Assembly (NCBI RefSeq): GCF_024623065.1
Contig: NZ_JANJZR010000008.1
Span: 1-64,000 of the forward strand
DNA from: Bacteroides acidifaciens
Lineage (GTDB): Bacteria; Bacteroidota; Bacteroidia; Bacteroidales; Bacteroidaceae
Direction of reading: 5' to 3'
DNA length: 64,000 nucleotides
Part shown: one piece after another, positions 8,042 to 17,581 of the stretch
Numbering within the stretch: position 1 is the stretch's first letter
How the letters are laid out: each line of letters starts with the position of its first letter
Notes under the pieces: model-generated
Seen by the model: the letters and a program-made list of their open reading frames with translations, nothing else
Told to the model about the DNA's origin: nothing
The model's database searches: none
Position numbers and translations under genes: made by a program

Positions 8042-9088
8042 TTATTTAGAGAATTCTTTAATTCTCTGCTCCTCATCCAGTTTGCAAATCAACAATGTAT
8101 TATCTTTCTCGGCAATGATATATCCGTCCAGTCCTTGCACCACCACCCGCTTTTCTTCGCTGGCGTGCACAATACAGTTCTTACTGTCATACAGGCGAAT
8201 ATCCGTTCCTACCGTAGCATTCCCCGATTTATCCTGTGGCAAGAGTCCGCGCAGAGCTCCCCAAGTGCCCAAATCCGACCAACCGAATGAAGCAGGCAGT
8301 ACATAGATTTCCTGCGCTTTCTCCATCACTGCGTAGTCAATAGAAATGCTTTCGCAAGTCGGAAACAGCTTCTTTATCGTTTCGCCTTCTTTCTCCGTGT
8401 AGAAGTCCGGGAAGATACGATCGAAAATCTGTGCAATACCTGGAGCATATACACGCATCACTGAGGTTATGGTACGTACATTCCACACAAAGATTCCAGC
8501 ATTCCAGAAATAATCTCCTTCTGCCAAGTACCTCTCAGCAGTTTCTTTATCCGGTTTTTCTTTGAATGCATCTACCGTAAAAATCTCCTTATCCGTCATT
8601 ATCCGATCTCCGGAAGCAATATATCCATATCCTGTTTCCGGACGAGTCGGTCTGATACCTAAGGTAACAATAGCACTGCTATCATTCGTAAAACGAAGCG
8701 CCTTCTCTACTACCCGGCGGAATTCCCCCGTATCAATAACCAATGCATCCGAAGGAGTTACCACGATATTTGCATTCGGATGTTTCTTTTTAATCTTCCA
8801 GCAAGCATAAGCTATACAAGGCGCAGTATTCCGCGCACAAGGCTCTGCCAGAATATTACTCTCCGGTATCTCGGGCAACTGCTCCCGAACAATATCTATA
8901 TATTTCCCGGAAGTAACCACCCACATATTTTCCTTCGGGCAAACACCGTCAAAACGATCGGCAGTCAACTGAATCAGCGACCGCCCACATCCCATTACAT
9001 CAATAAACTGTTTCGGACATTCCGGTGTGCTCATCGGCCAAAAACGGCTGCCAATGCCACCGGCCATTATTACGACATGATTATCCAT
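8042..9088 (-). CDS. manC: Mannose-1-phosphate guanylyltransferase
   Basis: Makes GDP-mannose from GTP and mannose-1-phosphate, the precursor for mannose and fucose in surface glycans. The 348-residue protein starts with the nucleotidyltransferase signature MAGGIGSRFWPMSTPECPKQF, followed by NTAPCIAYA, the metal-binding TPSDALV and the substrate segment EKP...YFWNAGIFVW. It lacks the extra isomerase domain of the bifunctional enzymes. It lies downstream of the exopolysaccharide operon on the same strand but is separated by 430 bases with several hairpins, so it may be transcribed separately. Confidence 0.93.
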   Translation of the reverse strand: MDNHVVIMAGGIGSRFWPMSTPECPKQFIDVMGCGRSLIQLTADRFDGVCPKENMWVVTSGKYIDIVREQLPEIPESNILAEPCARNTAPCIAYACWKIKKKHPNANIVVTPSDALVIDTGEFRRVVEKALRFTNDSSAIVTLGIRPTRPETGYGYIASGDRIMTDKEIFTVDAFKEKPDKETAERYLAEGDYFWNAGIFVWNVRTITSVMRVYAPGIAQIFDRIFPDFYTEKEGETIKKLFPTCESISIDYAVMEKAQEIYVLPASFGWSDLGTWGALRGLLPQDKSGNATVGTDIRLYDSKNCIVHASEEKRVVVQGLDGYIIAEKDNTLLICKLDEEQRIKEFSK

Positions 9089-9520
9089 ACCTAATTATTC
9101 TTCTGTTTTTTTAATAATTGCGCAAGTTACTCCAAAATGTCCAATTTTACAAGAAAAACAGAAGAAACTAATTAAAACACTTGTAACACATGGTGCTTTA
9201 TGTTTTTCTCTTATTCGTATTTCGTTTTCCACCTCTGCTTGTTATAAAAAAAATATATCAACGATCTTCACAGACAGTTGATATAAAGGAAATCACACCG
9301 GCGTTTACGCCGGTATGAGGGCGTAGATCAGGAACATACCGCTGTACATTTCCCGACCTACAAAATGTAGGATTCTTCATGTGTATGTAGCATGAAGTTA
9401 GGGACCTACATGTTTCATCTCACTTTGTATAAAAGTATTAAAAGCACTTTATGTCATATGTCATATCGACCTGTATATATCAGAATACAGGCAGAGATAT
9501 AATATCTATTTATTCAACGA
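9089..9520. other. Gap between wzc and manC with a chain of hairpins
   Basis: No protein gene is visible. Four inverted repeats occur in a row: TATATCAAC/GTTGATATA (9254-9285), ACCGGCG/CGCCGGT (9297-9314), CCTACA/TGTAGG (9357-9371) and CTTCATG/CATGAAG (9375-9397). A further CCTACA at 9405-9410 can compete for pairing. It is both the 3' end of the polysaccharide operon and the upstream region of manC, so a terminator followed by a leader is plausible. Confidence 0.6.
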
Positions 9521-11941
9521 TTATTCTTTATCACCATGATTTTCTCCATAACCATAGCCATAACCGTAACGTTTACCATAGCCATAATATTTGCCATATT
9601 TACCATAGCCGTAATAATAGCCATATTTTCTCCTATTCAAATCCAAACCATTAATAGCGATACAAAGATTAGGCAACTTATTGTTTTCAGCAAGTTCATT
9701 AACAAGAGTAAGCTCAGCCTTACGGGTGTAATCTGCCCGACATACATATACAGATAAGTCAACAACATGTCCTATAAGCAAAGTATCTGTTACCATACCC
9801 ACCGGCGCCGTATCCAATATCACATAATCAAAATTCGCCCTCAATGTTTCGATAGCTTTATCCAATCCGTCACGAGCCAATAACTCTGTCGGATTAGGCG
9901 GAACGGTTCCACCGGGAAGAATAAACAGATTCTTATTTATGTCAGAAGGTTGTACCAAGTCCATCAGATTCATAGTCGGATTAGTCAGGAACTGAGTAAT
10001 ACCATGCTCCTTCTTAGAAATATTGAATACTTTGTTCAACCCCGGTTTACGAATATCAAGCCCGACTATTACTACTTTTTTGCCTAGTAAAGAGAGACTG
10101 ATTGCCAAATTGGCGGATATAAAAGACTTTCCTTCACCACTAATGGTAGAAGTCACCAAAATTACATTCTTACCATTCTCAAGCATGAACTGAAGATTGG
10201 TACGAATGTTTCGGAAAGTCTCGCTCATGAGATTGTTCTTATTCTCAAATACTGCAACTGAACCTGTCTTTTCATCCGCTAATGGAATATCGCCGACAAC
10301 AGGAAGCAAAGTCAATTTTTCAACATCTGCACGACCCTCTATCTTGAACTTAGTCAAACCAATCAGACAAATGATACCTACCGGAAGCCCCATTCCCAAG
10401 ACTAAAGCAGCAAAATAAATCATCATCTTTTTAGGAGAAACCGGATTTTCGTCCGCCAATGCTTCATCAATTATCTTTGCATTATTAGCAGTAGCAGCCA
10501 AAGTTATAGCATTCTCTTCACGCTTTTGAAGCAACATCAAATAGAGTCCTGCCTTGATTTCTTGTTGACGGGCAATGCTGACAAACTGACGTTCTTGCGT
10601 AGGAGCATCATTAATACGACGAGAATAACGATTCGCTTCGCGAGCTAAATCATCTTTTGTAATTTGCAATCCTTTCAGTGTAGCATCCAATGTAGCTTGC
10701 ACATTGCTGCGCATTGCCCGAATGCTAGTATCCAAATTCACGATGGTCGGATTATTCTCTGTCGATGTACGTAGCAAACGCTTTCTCTCAACCAACATCT
10801 GATTATATCGGTCAATTGCGCCAGCCGATGCTGCATCTTGGAGTCCAATATTACTAGGCAAAACCTCATATTCATTACCTTTCATATAGCGTTGCAGGTC
10901 TATCACCAAATTAATCTGAGTCTGATTCTCTACACGCTTCTTTTCATATTCCGCATTACCTGTCAAGGCAATCTGAGCTTCACTACTCAAATCCGTAATA
11001 CCGGCACTACGTTTGAAATTCTCCAAATCCTGCTCCGTACTGCCCAGTTCCTTGGAAATAATACCGATACGCTCGTCTATAAATTCAGCAGTCTTCTGCG
11101 CCACTTCATTCTTATCATTGTTGGCATTGATATTGTACATCTCAAGCAACTTATTGATAAAATCTTTTCCGCGTTGTGTATTTGAATTCTTTAGCGAAAG
11201 CACAGCAACTGAAGTAGTTTTTGAAGTAGGAGCTATTGACAAAGCTTCACTATATTTTTTTGCTACGGACATTGGACGATTTATAAAGGCTTTAATATGC
11301 CGTTCCCCCTCTTCTCCTTTCTGAAAATTCACTGCCAACGTATCTTTATTTTCAAAAAAAGCAACAGTGCCCTCATCTGTTGGGAATATAGCCGGTAACT
11401 TATCAAATCGCTTCTGATACTCTTTGTCTCCTACTGTTATCAAGACATCCATCATTCCATTTGTCAATAAGGTCATTCCCACCTCCATCGTTTCTGGAAG
11501 TTTTTCAGCCTCCTGTGGAGTCAGACTTGCCAGCACGGGAGAAGTACGATAAAGTTCTTTTTCAGGAAATGCATCTTCATCCTTATAAGTTACAAATAAA
11601 CTCAACTGATTCACAACTTCACGAGCTAACGATTTAGACCGTAACACTTCTATTTCATTATCTATATTTTTGGATGATGACATAAAACCGTCAAGCCCCA
11701 TTCTTTCAAGTTCGGAACTCATACTTTTTCCACCACCTTTTTCCTCATCTTTTATCAGAACAGTAGCAGAAATATTATAAACAGGAGTTGCTATATGCAA
11801 ATATACCCATGCAAGAATTATGCAAGCTACTACCGAAACAACAAACCAAGGCCAATGAACCAGATAACGAAAAAGAATCTCTTGAATATTAATATACTCT
11901 TCATCCACTTCATTATACTTTTCCTTATTTTCTCCACTCAT
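9521..11941 (-). CDS. wzc: Wzc-type polysaccharide co-polymerase and tyrosine autokinase
   Basis: An 806-residue inner-membrane protein that controls chain length and export of the polysaccharide. An N-terminal Wzz domain lies between a membrane segment near residues 26-48 and a second near 505-528. The C-terminal BY-kinase domain has Walker A ISGEGKSF (about 600), Walker A' VVIVGLDIRKP (about 623) and Walker B YVILDTAP (about 703). The last 35 residues contain 13 tyrosines in a YG-rich cluster, the expected autophosphorylation site. It is the last gene of the operon, ten bases after wza. No separate phosphatase gene is visible in the cluster. Confidence 0.92.
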   Translation of the reverse strand: MSGENKEKYNEVDEEYINIQEILFRYLVHWPWFVVSVVACIILAWVYLHIATPVYNISATVLIKDEEKGGGKSMSSELERMGLDGFMSSSKNIDNEIEVLRSKSLAREVVNQLSLFVTYKDEDAFPEKELYRTSPVLASLTPQEAEKLPETMEVGMTLLTNGMMDVLITVGDKEYQKRFDKLPAIFPTDEGTVAFFENKDTLAVNFQKGEEGERHIKAFINRPMSVAKKYSEALSIAPTSKTTSVAVLSLKNSNTQRGKDFINKLLEMYNINANNDKNEVAQKTAEFIDERIGIISKELGSTEQDLENFKRSAGITDLSSEAQIALTGNAEYEKKRVENQTQINLVIDLQRYMKGNEYEVLPSNIGLQDAASAGAIDRYNQMLVERKRLLRTSTENNPTIVNLDTSIRAMRSNVQATLDATLKGLQITKDDLAREANRYSRRINDAPTQERQFVSIARQQEIKAGLYLMLLQKREENAITLAATANNAKIIDEALADENPVSPKKMMIYFAALVLGMGLPVGIICLIGLTKFKIEGRADVEKLTLLPVVGDIPLADEKTGSVAVFENKNNLMSETFRNIRTNLQFMLENGKNVILVTSTISGEGKSFISANLAISLSLLGKKVVIVGLDIRKPGLNKVFNISKKEHGITQFLTNPTMNLMDLVQPSDINKNLFILPGGTVPPNPTELLARDGLDKAIETLRANFDYVILDTAPVGMVTDTLLIGHVVDLSVYVCRADYTRKAELTLVNELAENNKLPNLCIAINGLDLNRRKYGYYYGYGKYGKYYGYGKRYGYGYGYGENHGDKE

Positions 11942-11951
11942 AATAGATTTA

Positions 11952-12764
11952 TTATTTAAAAATTGTTACTAACAGACTCGCTAATGACACCAATATTGAA
12001 GTAGCTGAGAACCAAAGACTTGCACTGTTGCCAATATCAGAATTGCGAGCTTTCGCTTTATTAGGAGTTACATAGACTATATCATTTTGTTGTAACCAAT
12101 AATAAGGAGATAGAATTGTCTCCGTTTTATTGAGATCAAGAGTTATAATCTGTTGTTTACCATGGGCGTCCTCACGAATCAACTTCACATTGTCACGGAG
12201 TCCGTAAACAGTCATATCGCCTGCCATAGCTAAAGCTTCCAATAGATTCACCTTCTCATTATTAATAGTAAATGTACCTGGACGGGTCACTTCACCGATT
12301 ACTGATATTTTATAGTTTACCATGCGAACAGTAACAATCGGAGTCTCCTTAATGTATGGTTTCAATTTTTCCACAATCATTTGTTCCGCTTCCTTCTTTG
12401 TCAAGCCGCCTAACTTCAACTCGCCTAATACGGGAAAATCCACCGTCCCCTCATTACTTACTAAATATTGTTGCAAGACCGGCTGAGTAGTAGTTGTAAT
12501 ATTACTGGTAGCGACACTTATAGGACTTGCTACAGTCAAGTTAAACGGCATTGCTAATTCCGGACTTGTACATGACACCACAATTGTCAACAAATCTTTC
12601 GGCATAATTTTAGCATCATACATCACTTCTTGTTGTACCCCCTGACCGATCATCTCCGAATCCTGTAAATAGGGAACTTTTTTGTAGGACTGACAAGCTA
12701 CCAAAATAAAAGGCAGTATCAACCCAAATAATAGTTTCTCACACAATTTGTTCATAAAATTCAT
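11952..12764 (-). CDS. wza: Wza-type outer-membrane polysaccharide export lipoprotein
   Basis: A 270-residue export protein that forms the outer-membrane exit for the polysaccharide. The N-terminus is a signal peptide with lipobox LVAC (near residue 24). A polysaccharide export (poly_export) domain follows, with PKDLLTIVVSCTSPELA, then an SLBB-type segment around ISVIGEVTRPGTFTINN. A hydrophobic stretch, WFSATSILVSLASLLVTIF, ends the protein. A second in-frame ATG at 12755 would also give a full signal peptide. The pair wza-wzc stands at the promoter-distal end of the cluster. Confidence 0.88.
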   Translation of the reverse strand: MNFMNKLCEKLLFGLILPFILVACQSYKKVPYLQDSEMIGQGVQQEVMYDAKIMPKDLLTIVVSCTSPELAMPFNLTVASPISVATSNITTTTQPVLQQYLVSNEGTVDFPVLGELKLGGLTKKEAEQMIVEKLKPYIKETPIVTVRMVNYKISVIGEVTRPGTFTINNEKVNLLEALAMAGDMTVYGLRDNVKLIREDAHGKQQIITLDLNKTETILSPYYWLQQNDIVYVTPNKAKARNSDIGNSASLWFSATSILVSLASLLVTIFK

Positions 12765-12854
12765 TTATTAATATTTCATTTTGCATATTACATATACTTA
12801 AAAGTAGTGCATAAAGCGGTTCCTAAAGCGTAATATATCAAAAACATTTATTTT

Positions 12855-13937
12855 TCAATAACAAGCCTCATATTGTCGTGCAATTTTACACCAAACATAT
12901 TCCCTTTCAGCAATCTCCTGCATTGCTTTGGCATTCATAGACAACAATTCCTTTTTCTTGTTAAATAAAAGAATCAATTCCTCTACATTTTTAAAATAGA
13001 ATGCCTTATTTTGAGTCGTTTCCCGGTTATACACCACATCAAAAGCTATAATGGGAACTCCTAAAGACATAGCCTCTACCAATGAAGGATTTGTTCCACC
13101 AGCACTATGACCATGAATATATTGCCCGGCATTTACCCGCAAAGAATATAGTATTTCCAAATCATAAATCGGATCAAGTAAAGTAATATTTGTATAATCC
13201 CCATACTTATTTTTCAACCCTTTTCCATATTCACTCCTCTGCCAGTTTCCTATAAAAATCAAACGTTTATCTGTCTTACAAAAAGCTTCCAACACTACAT
13301 GACAATTATTCTCTGGTTCTATACGACACACCGATATAGCATATTCCCCTGGAGTAAGACTATAATGATTCAATACATCATTTATCCTTTCCTCTGAAAT
13401 CTCTTGGAAAACATGATCTCCCCCATAAGTAATCAGTTCAACTGTTCTATGATACTTTTCAATTACATAATCCTGAATAGCTTTGTTATCAGCTATAATT
13501 ATATCAGCATTACGAATAGCCATCATCTCGCTAGTTCGCAAAAACCACTTAGCAAACCTCCCCCATTTTGCTCGCTTATACTCCAAGCCATCAATATTCA
13601 CGATCAGTCGTTTGTGATATAATAATCTGAATACAGGCAAAAAAATACATCCTGACACCCCCAATATGACTACAGCATCATACCCCCATAAGCATTTCAG
13701 CATTGACAATATATCATAAAGAGTACTCTGCACTCCATTGGCACGAAATAACGAGACATACTTCAACTTCACGCCTTTATATGTTTCCGCACGTGTGGCA
13801 TAGTCCTTGCCACTACAAAAAACGGTATAATGGACTTCAGGCGAACAATTATCACCGATAATATTCTCAACCAAAGTTTCAAAACCACCATACCTAGCAG
13901 GTACGCCTTGAATGCCTACAATAGCAACTTGTTTCAT
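12855..13937 (-). CDS. Glycosyltransferase with DUF1972 N-terminal domain (rhamnosyltransferase-like)
   Basis: A 360-residue GT-B fold glycosyltransferase. The N-terminus KQVAIVGIQGVPARYGGFETLVE is the hallmark of the DUF1972 group, many members of which transfer rhamnose. The nucleotide-sugar-binding part has HSAGGTNPSLVEAMSLGVP with the E-x7-E-like element of GT4 enzymes. No membrane segment or signal peptide is obvious. As dTDP-rhamnose genes are present in the same operon, rhamnose transfer is a reasonable inference but not shown. About 60 bases separate it from the next upstream gene. Confidence 0.8.
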   Translation of the reverse strand: MKQVAIVGIQGVPARYGGFETLVENIIGDNCSPEVHYTVFCSGKDYATRAETYKGVKLKYVSLFRANGVQSTLYDILSMLKCLWGYDAVVILGVSGCIFLPVFRLLYHKRLIVNIDGLEYKRAKWGRFAKWFLRTSEMMAIRNADIIIADNKAIQDYVIEKYHRTVELITYGGDHVFQEISEERINDVLNHYSLTPGEYAISVCRIEPENNCHVVLEAFCKTDKRLIFIGNWQRSEYGKGLKNKYGDYTNITLLDPIYDLEILYSLRVNAGQYIHGHSAGGTNPSLVEAMSLGVPIIAFDVVYNRETTQNKAFYFKNVEELILLFNKKKELLSMNAKAMQEIAEREYVWCKIARQYEACY

Positions 13938-13996
13938 AAAAATATAACAGATAAATATTAAAAAAGCTAAGCAGCAAATCTTTTTTCACTATCAAA

Positions 13997-15085
13997 CTAT
14001 AAAGGAAATATCAACCTTTCTATTTCTGTTAGCATTTGTATTATGGAAAATTTTTGCGATTCTTTTTTTGCATTATTAGACAAGTGTACGTATATGTCTT
14101 TGTCTAATAGAATATATTTGATACGGTTTTCTATTTTATCTAATTCCTGTACATCTATCTTATATCCGTTCACTCCATCTTTTACCATTTCTGCAATCCC
14201 CCCCTTCGTTGGAACAATCACAGGTAAACCGGCACTCATAGCTTCCAAAGCCGTCAAACCGAACGTTTCTATTGCTTGTTTTTTATTCGTCAAATTCAAC
14301 ACTAAACTTGCACGATTATAAAATGATGTTACATCATTCTGTCTAGGATAGATAGTCAGATTCTTACCCATATTTATCTTGTATTCTTTCACAAAACAGT
14401 TGATATTTTCTTGCGTATCATTCACTACCAATTCAAAATCAAATTGTGGCAAACGCTTGGCTAATTCCACAAACTCCAATGGACTTTTATAAAGTTTCAG
14501 TGACCCGAGCATTAATACCCGTTTCCTCATAAAAGCAGCTTTTGGTATAAATCTCAGTCTATCCACAAATTCTTGTGGCAACGCATTAGGTACCACAGAC
14601 AAATTACTTTTTTGTTTCAAAAAGGAAGCCTGATAACAGGAAACGCAGATTATCTCATGTGCCAACTTCTGCATAGCCATAGCTAGTATTTTATAACTTC
14701 TTCCTTTTACAAAAGCATTCTCATGATAATGATACACCACCCGTTTTCCCATAATTCTTCCTGCCAAAGCTGGACCCACTGGTAATAAAGTATTTATATA
14801 AAACACTATATCCTTACAAAAAAGCCACCTGAATGCAAATACAAACATATAAAGTTGCACTGCACAATAATATAACATCATCACTATTGGATTCTTTAAA
14901 AAACGATAAGGATAAGAATGTTTATGTAAGTTTTCATAACACAACAATTCATCCAACACTCCATGTTTAGAAGAAACTAAATCTACAATGTAATGCTGTT
15001 TCAGAAAATTTTCCAGTACCATCTTTAGTATCTTGGGACTGCCACTATAATCATTAAAGAGGTGAAAACAAATGAGATGTTTCAT
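13997..15085 (-). CDS. Glycosyltransferase family 4
   Basis: A 362-residue GT-B protein that adds one sugar to the lipid-linked repeat unit. The C-terminal half has the GT4 signature ETFGLTALEAMSAGLPVIVP, with KGGIAEMVKDGVNGY after it, both typical of retaining GT4 enzymes. The N-terminal half has a hydrophobic segment (residues about 65-90), which suggests membrane association. It overlaps the preceding gene (ending 15082) by four bases, an ATGA stop/start, so translation is probably coupled. Donor and acceptor are unknown. Confidence 0.82.
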   Translation of the reverse strand: MKHLICFHLFNDYSGSPKILKMVLENFLKQHYIVDLVSSKHGVLDELLCYENLHKHSYPYRFLKNPIVMMLYYCAVQLYMFVFAFRWLFCKDIVFYINTLLPVGPALAGRIMGKRVVYHYHENAFVKGRSYKILAMAMQKLAHEIICVSCYQASFLKQKSNLSVVPNALPQEFVDRLRFIPKAAFMRKRVLMLGSLKLYKSPLEFVELAKRLPQFDFELVVNDTQENINCFVKEYKINMGKNLTIYPRQNDVTSFYNRASLVLNLTNKKQAIETFGLTALEAMSAGLPVIVPTKGGIAEMVKDGVNGYKIDVQELDKIENRIKYILLDKDIYVHLSNNAKKESQKFSIIQMLTEIERLIFPL

Positions 15086-16362
15086 TTTCTTTTCTTATCT
15101 AATTTCATTACCAATTCATCATACAATTCATTCCAAAACTTTCGCCTTATTTCCCATGTATATTTCTTTGCACGAATTAGCGTAGCTTCTGCTAATCGTT
15201 CCAAACGTTCAGGCTCTGCCAACACAACATCTATAGCATTAGTAATTCCCTGCACATTAGCTTCATAAGTCGACTCTATCGGTACAAGTATTCCTGCTCC
15301 GTCACACAAAGTATCATGCATACCACAATGATCAAAACTCAAAGTAGGTACACCAAAACTCATTGCTTCCCATATTGTAGTTGGATTACCTTCACTAATA
15401 CTGGTTATAACATGAAGATGAGCAGAATCAAATACCTGTACGGCCTTATCTCTCGGTAATCTTCCATGCCATGTTATAAGAGAATTTAGACCATTCTTTA
15501 TTGCATACTGTTGTAATTCATCTTTCAAAGATCCATCACCAACTATATCAACATGTACCATTTCTTTAAACTTTAACTTAGCAACTGCCTCCAGCAGTAT
15601 ACCAACAGATTTTCCAGCATCCAAACGTCCAATCACCACAAGGTTATATTTACAAGGGTTAACAAATTTTCCTTTATTCAAATGAATATGCCCTATAATA
15701 CAATTCTCAGGAATACAAATACTGTCTTTTCCATGAATATTCTTAAATAGTCTCTGATTCTCAGAAGTAGCAGTAAGCAGAATATCTGTTGCATTCAATG
15801 CTTTTTTTAATCTCCGACTATAATGCAATTGAAAAATATTAGCTATTGTTCTAAACCGATGTTTCAATTTACCTAATAATGGCATATTTTTCATTAAAAC
15901 AACAGATGAATTATTGGCTCCAGAAATAGGCCCCCAAATATATGGTAAACCTAAATTCCACAAATAACCTGGTTCACGATAGCCTATCATTCCTACATAA
16001 TGTATTAAATCGAATGCCCCATCAGCCACCAACTCCTTAGCTTTTCGATATGCTAATTTTTGCCAAACATTATATGCATAATAAAATGAATAAACCAATA
16101 AATGATGGCGATTAGGCCAATTCAGTAAATTCGCCAACTTGTTTGGGTAAACAGGAATAAATGTAATTTGCGGGTTCGGATGTTGATTAACATAATTCTC
16201 CATCTCCTCACAATCCCCCATGTAATCTCCTGATGCCCCATAAAGCACTGTTAGTTTGTTATCTTTTGACATCTCTTGTACATAGTTCCATGCCACAGAG
16301 TACTCAGAACCACGTGTAGGGGAAATTGCATAAGCTAACACTAAAATTTTCTTATTTTTCAT
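15082..16362 (-). CDS. Glycosyltransferase family 4
   Basis: A 426-residue GT4-type glycosyltransferase. The opening LVLAYAISPTRGSEYSVAWNYV is typical of a group acting in exopolysaccharide clusters. The donor-binding region reads SEGNPTTIWEAMSFGVPTLS, with an E-x7-type pair and GAGILVP further on. It is followed, with a four-base overlap, by another GT4 gene and preceded by the Wzy gene at 15 bases. The codons are AT-rich as in the rest of this operon. Sugar specificity cannot be read. Confidence 0.82.
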   Translation of the reverse strand: MKNKKILVLAYAISPTRGSEYSVAWNYVQEMSKDNKLTVLYGASGDYMGDCEEMENYVNQHPNPQITFIPVYPNKLANLLNWPNRHHLLVYSFYYAYNVWQKLAYRKAKELVADGAFDLIHYVGMIGYREPGYLWNLGLPYIWGPISGANNSSVVLMKNMPLLGKLKHRFRTIANIFQLHYSRRLKKALNATDILLTATSENQRLFKNIHGKDSICIPENCIIGHIHLNKGKFVNPCKYNLVVIGRLDAGKSVGILLEAVAKLKFKEMVHVDIVGDGSLKDELQQYAIKNGLNSLITWHGRLPRDKAVQVFDSAHLHVITSISEGNPTTIWEAMSFGVPTLSFDHCGMHDTLCDGAGILVPIESTYEANVQGITNAIDVVLAEPERLERLAEATLIRAKKYTWEIRRKFWNELYDELVMKLDKKRK

Positions 16363-16377
16363 AAATTTCCACTATTT

Positions 16378-17580
16378 CTATATACTTTTCTCTAATTTCT
16401 GAATGCACTTCACCATATAAAGTAACACTATTGTAGCCCATGTTAATTGAGAATTTACTCCTACAAGAAAAACTGAGAAAAACCAAAATAGTATAGAAGG
16501 AGTCTTATTATTCCTGTCATAACACAGTTTAAACGTAATACGTATGATAACAAGAAAAGATAAAAAACCATATTCCACTGCATATAAAAGTAAACCTCCC
16601 CCTGTATATCCTTTCTCTACGCCTGGCAAATAATCAGACATTATTCTTGACATATAATCTATGCCACGTCCAAACCAACCATCCACTGTAAACAAATCAA
16701 TTTGTTGTAAACAAATCAAAGAAGGAACAATTCTCAGTGCTGCACTTTGATCAGCAGAATATATTTTATGTATATCAAATGTAAATATGGCAACGCAAAA
16801 TTTAGTAAAACGATTGAAGGCCGAAATATCAAATAAAGACAACATTATATATAAAGTAACAATAGCTCCTACAATTTTAAAGGAGGCACCTTTAGTATAA
16901 AATTTCGATAGAACGACCAACATAAACAGATATGCACCTGCACTTAAAGACGTAAGCATACACCATAAAAAAGCAATCCATACCAGTTTGTCTTTTCTCC
17001 ACGAACTAACAAAAGAAATTTCAGTTTTTTCATTCGAAGTTATAGATAAATATGCATACATCAACAATGAAGTCATCCTGCCACTATGCTCTGGCTCTGA
17101 CATTAAAGAATTCAATTTCCATGGTTCCCTTAAATCATAATTACCCAAATTAAAAATAGGAAATCCTGTCAACACACAAATCTGTTGAATCAACAAAACT
17201 ATTGCATAAGCTAATAAAAGAAATTTCAACAATCTAGCGATATCCTGTTTTGACAAATCCGAAAATCCAAATAAATGAAAAAGAGCCATAAAGTAAAATC
17301 CGAACATACATCCATATAAAGCTGTACTCCATCGCATTGTTTCCGGATGATTTAATAAAGGACAAAATAACGTCAAGGTCATAAAAAGAAAAATCCCCAC
17401 ATCTGTTTTTCGGTTTATAACTGGTATTAATACAAAAACCAATGGAGATATTGCCATAACTCCAATCAATAATGCATTACGATTTTCATCCCCTAGAGCA
17501 AATGCCAAAGACGTAACAAGAAAGCAAATTCCGATGCAAAACAGATATTTGGAAAGTTTCCTTGAAATAAAAATATCCAT
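16378..17580 (-). CDS. Wzy-type polysaccharide polymerase
   Basis: A 400-residue protein with about ten to twelve hydrophobic segments and little else recognisable, as is usual for Wzy polymerases, which join repeat units on the periplasmic face of the inner membrane. A large loop between late membrane segments contains GWFGRGIDYMSRIMSDYLPG, consistent with the periplasmic loop of O-antigen ligase/polymerase proteins. Position between the WbsX and glycosyltransferase genes of a Wzx/Wzy-type cluster supports the role. Sequence similarity alone would be weak evidence. Confidence 0.72.
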   Translation of the reverse strand: MDIFISRKLSKYLFCIGICFLVTSLAFALGDENRNALLIGVMAISPLVFVLIPVINRKTDVGIFLFMTLTLFCPLLNHPETMRWSTALYGCMFGFYFMALFHLFGFSDLSKQDIARLLKFLLLAYAIVLLIQQICVLTGFPIFNLGNYDLREPWKLNSLMSEPEHSGRMTSLLMYAYLSITSNEKTEISFVSSWRKDKLVWIAFLWCMLTSLSAGAYLFMLVVLSKFYTKGASFKIVGAIVTLYIMLSLFDISAFNRFTKFCVAIFTFDIHKIYSADQSAALRIVPSLICLQQIDLFTVDGWFGRGIDYMSRIMSDYLPGVEKGYTGGGLLLYAVEYGFLSFLVIIRITFKLCYDRNNKTPSILFWFFSVFLVGVNSQLTWATIVLLYMVKCIQKLEKSI

Positions 17581-17581
17581 A

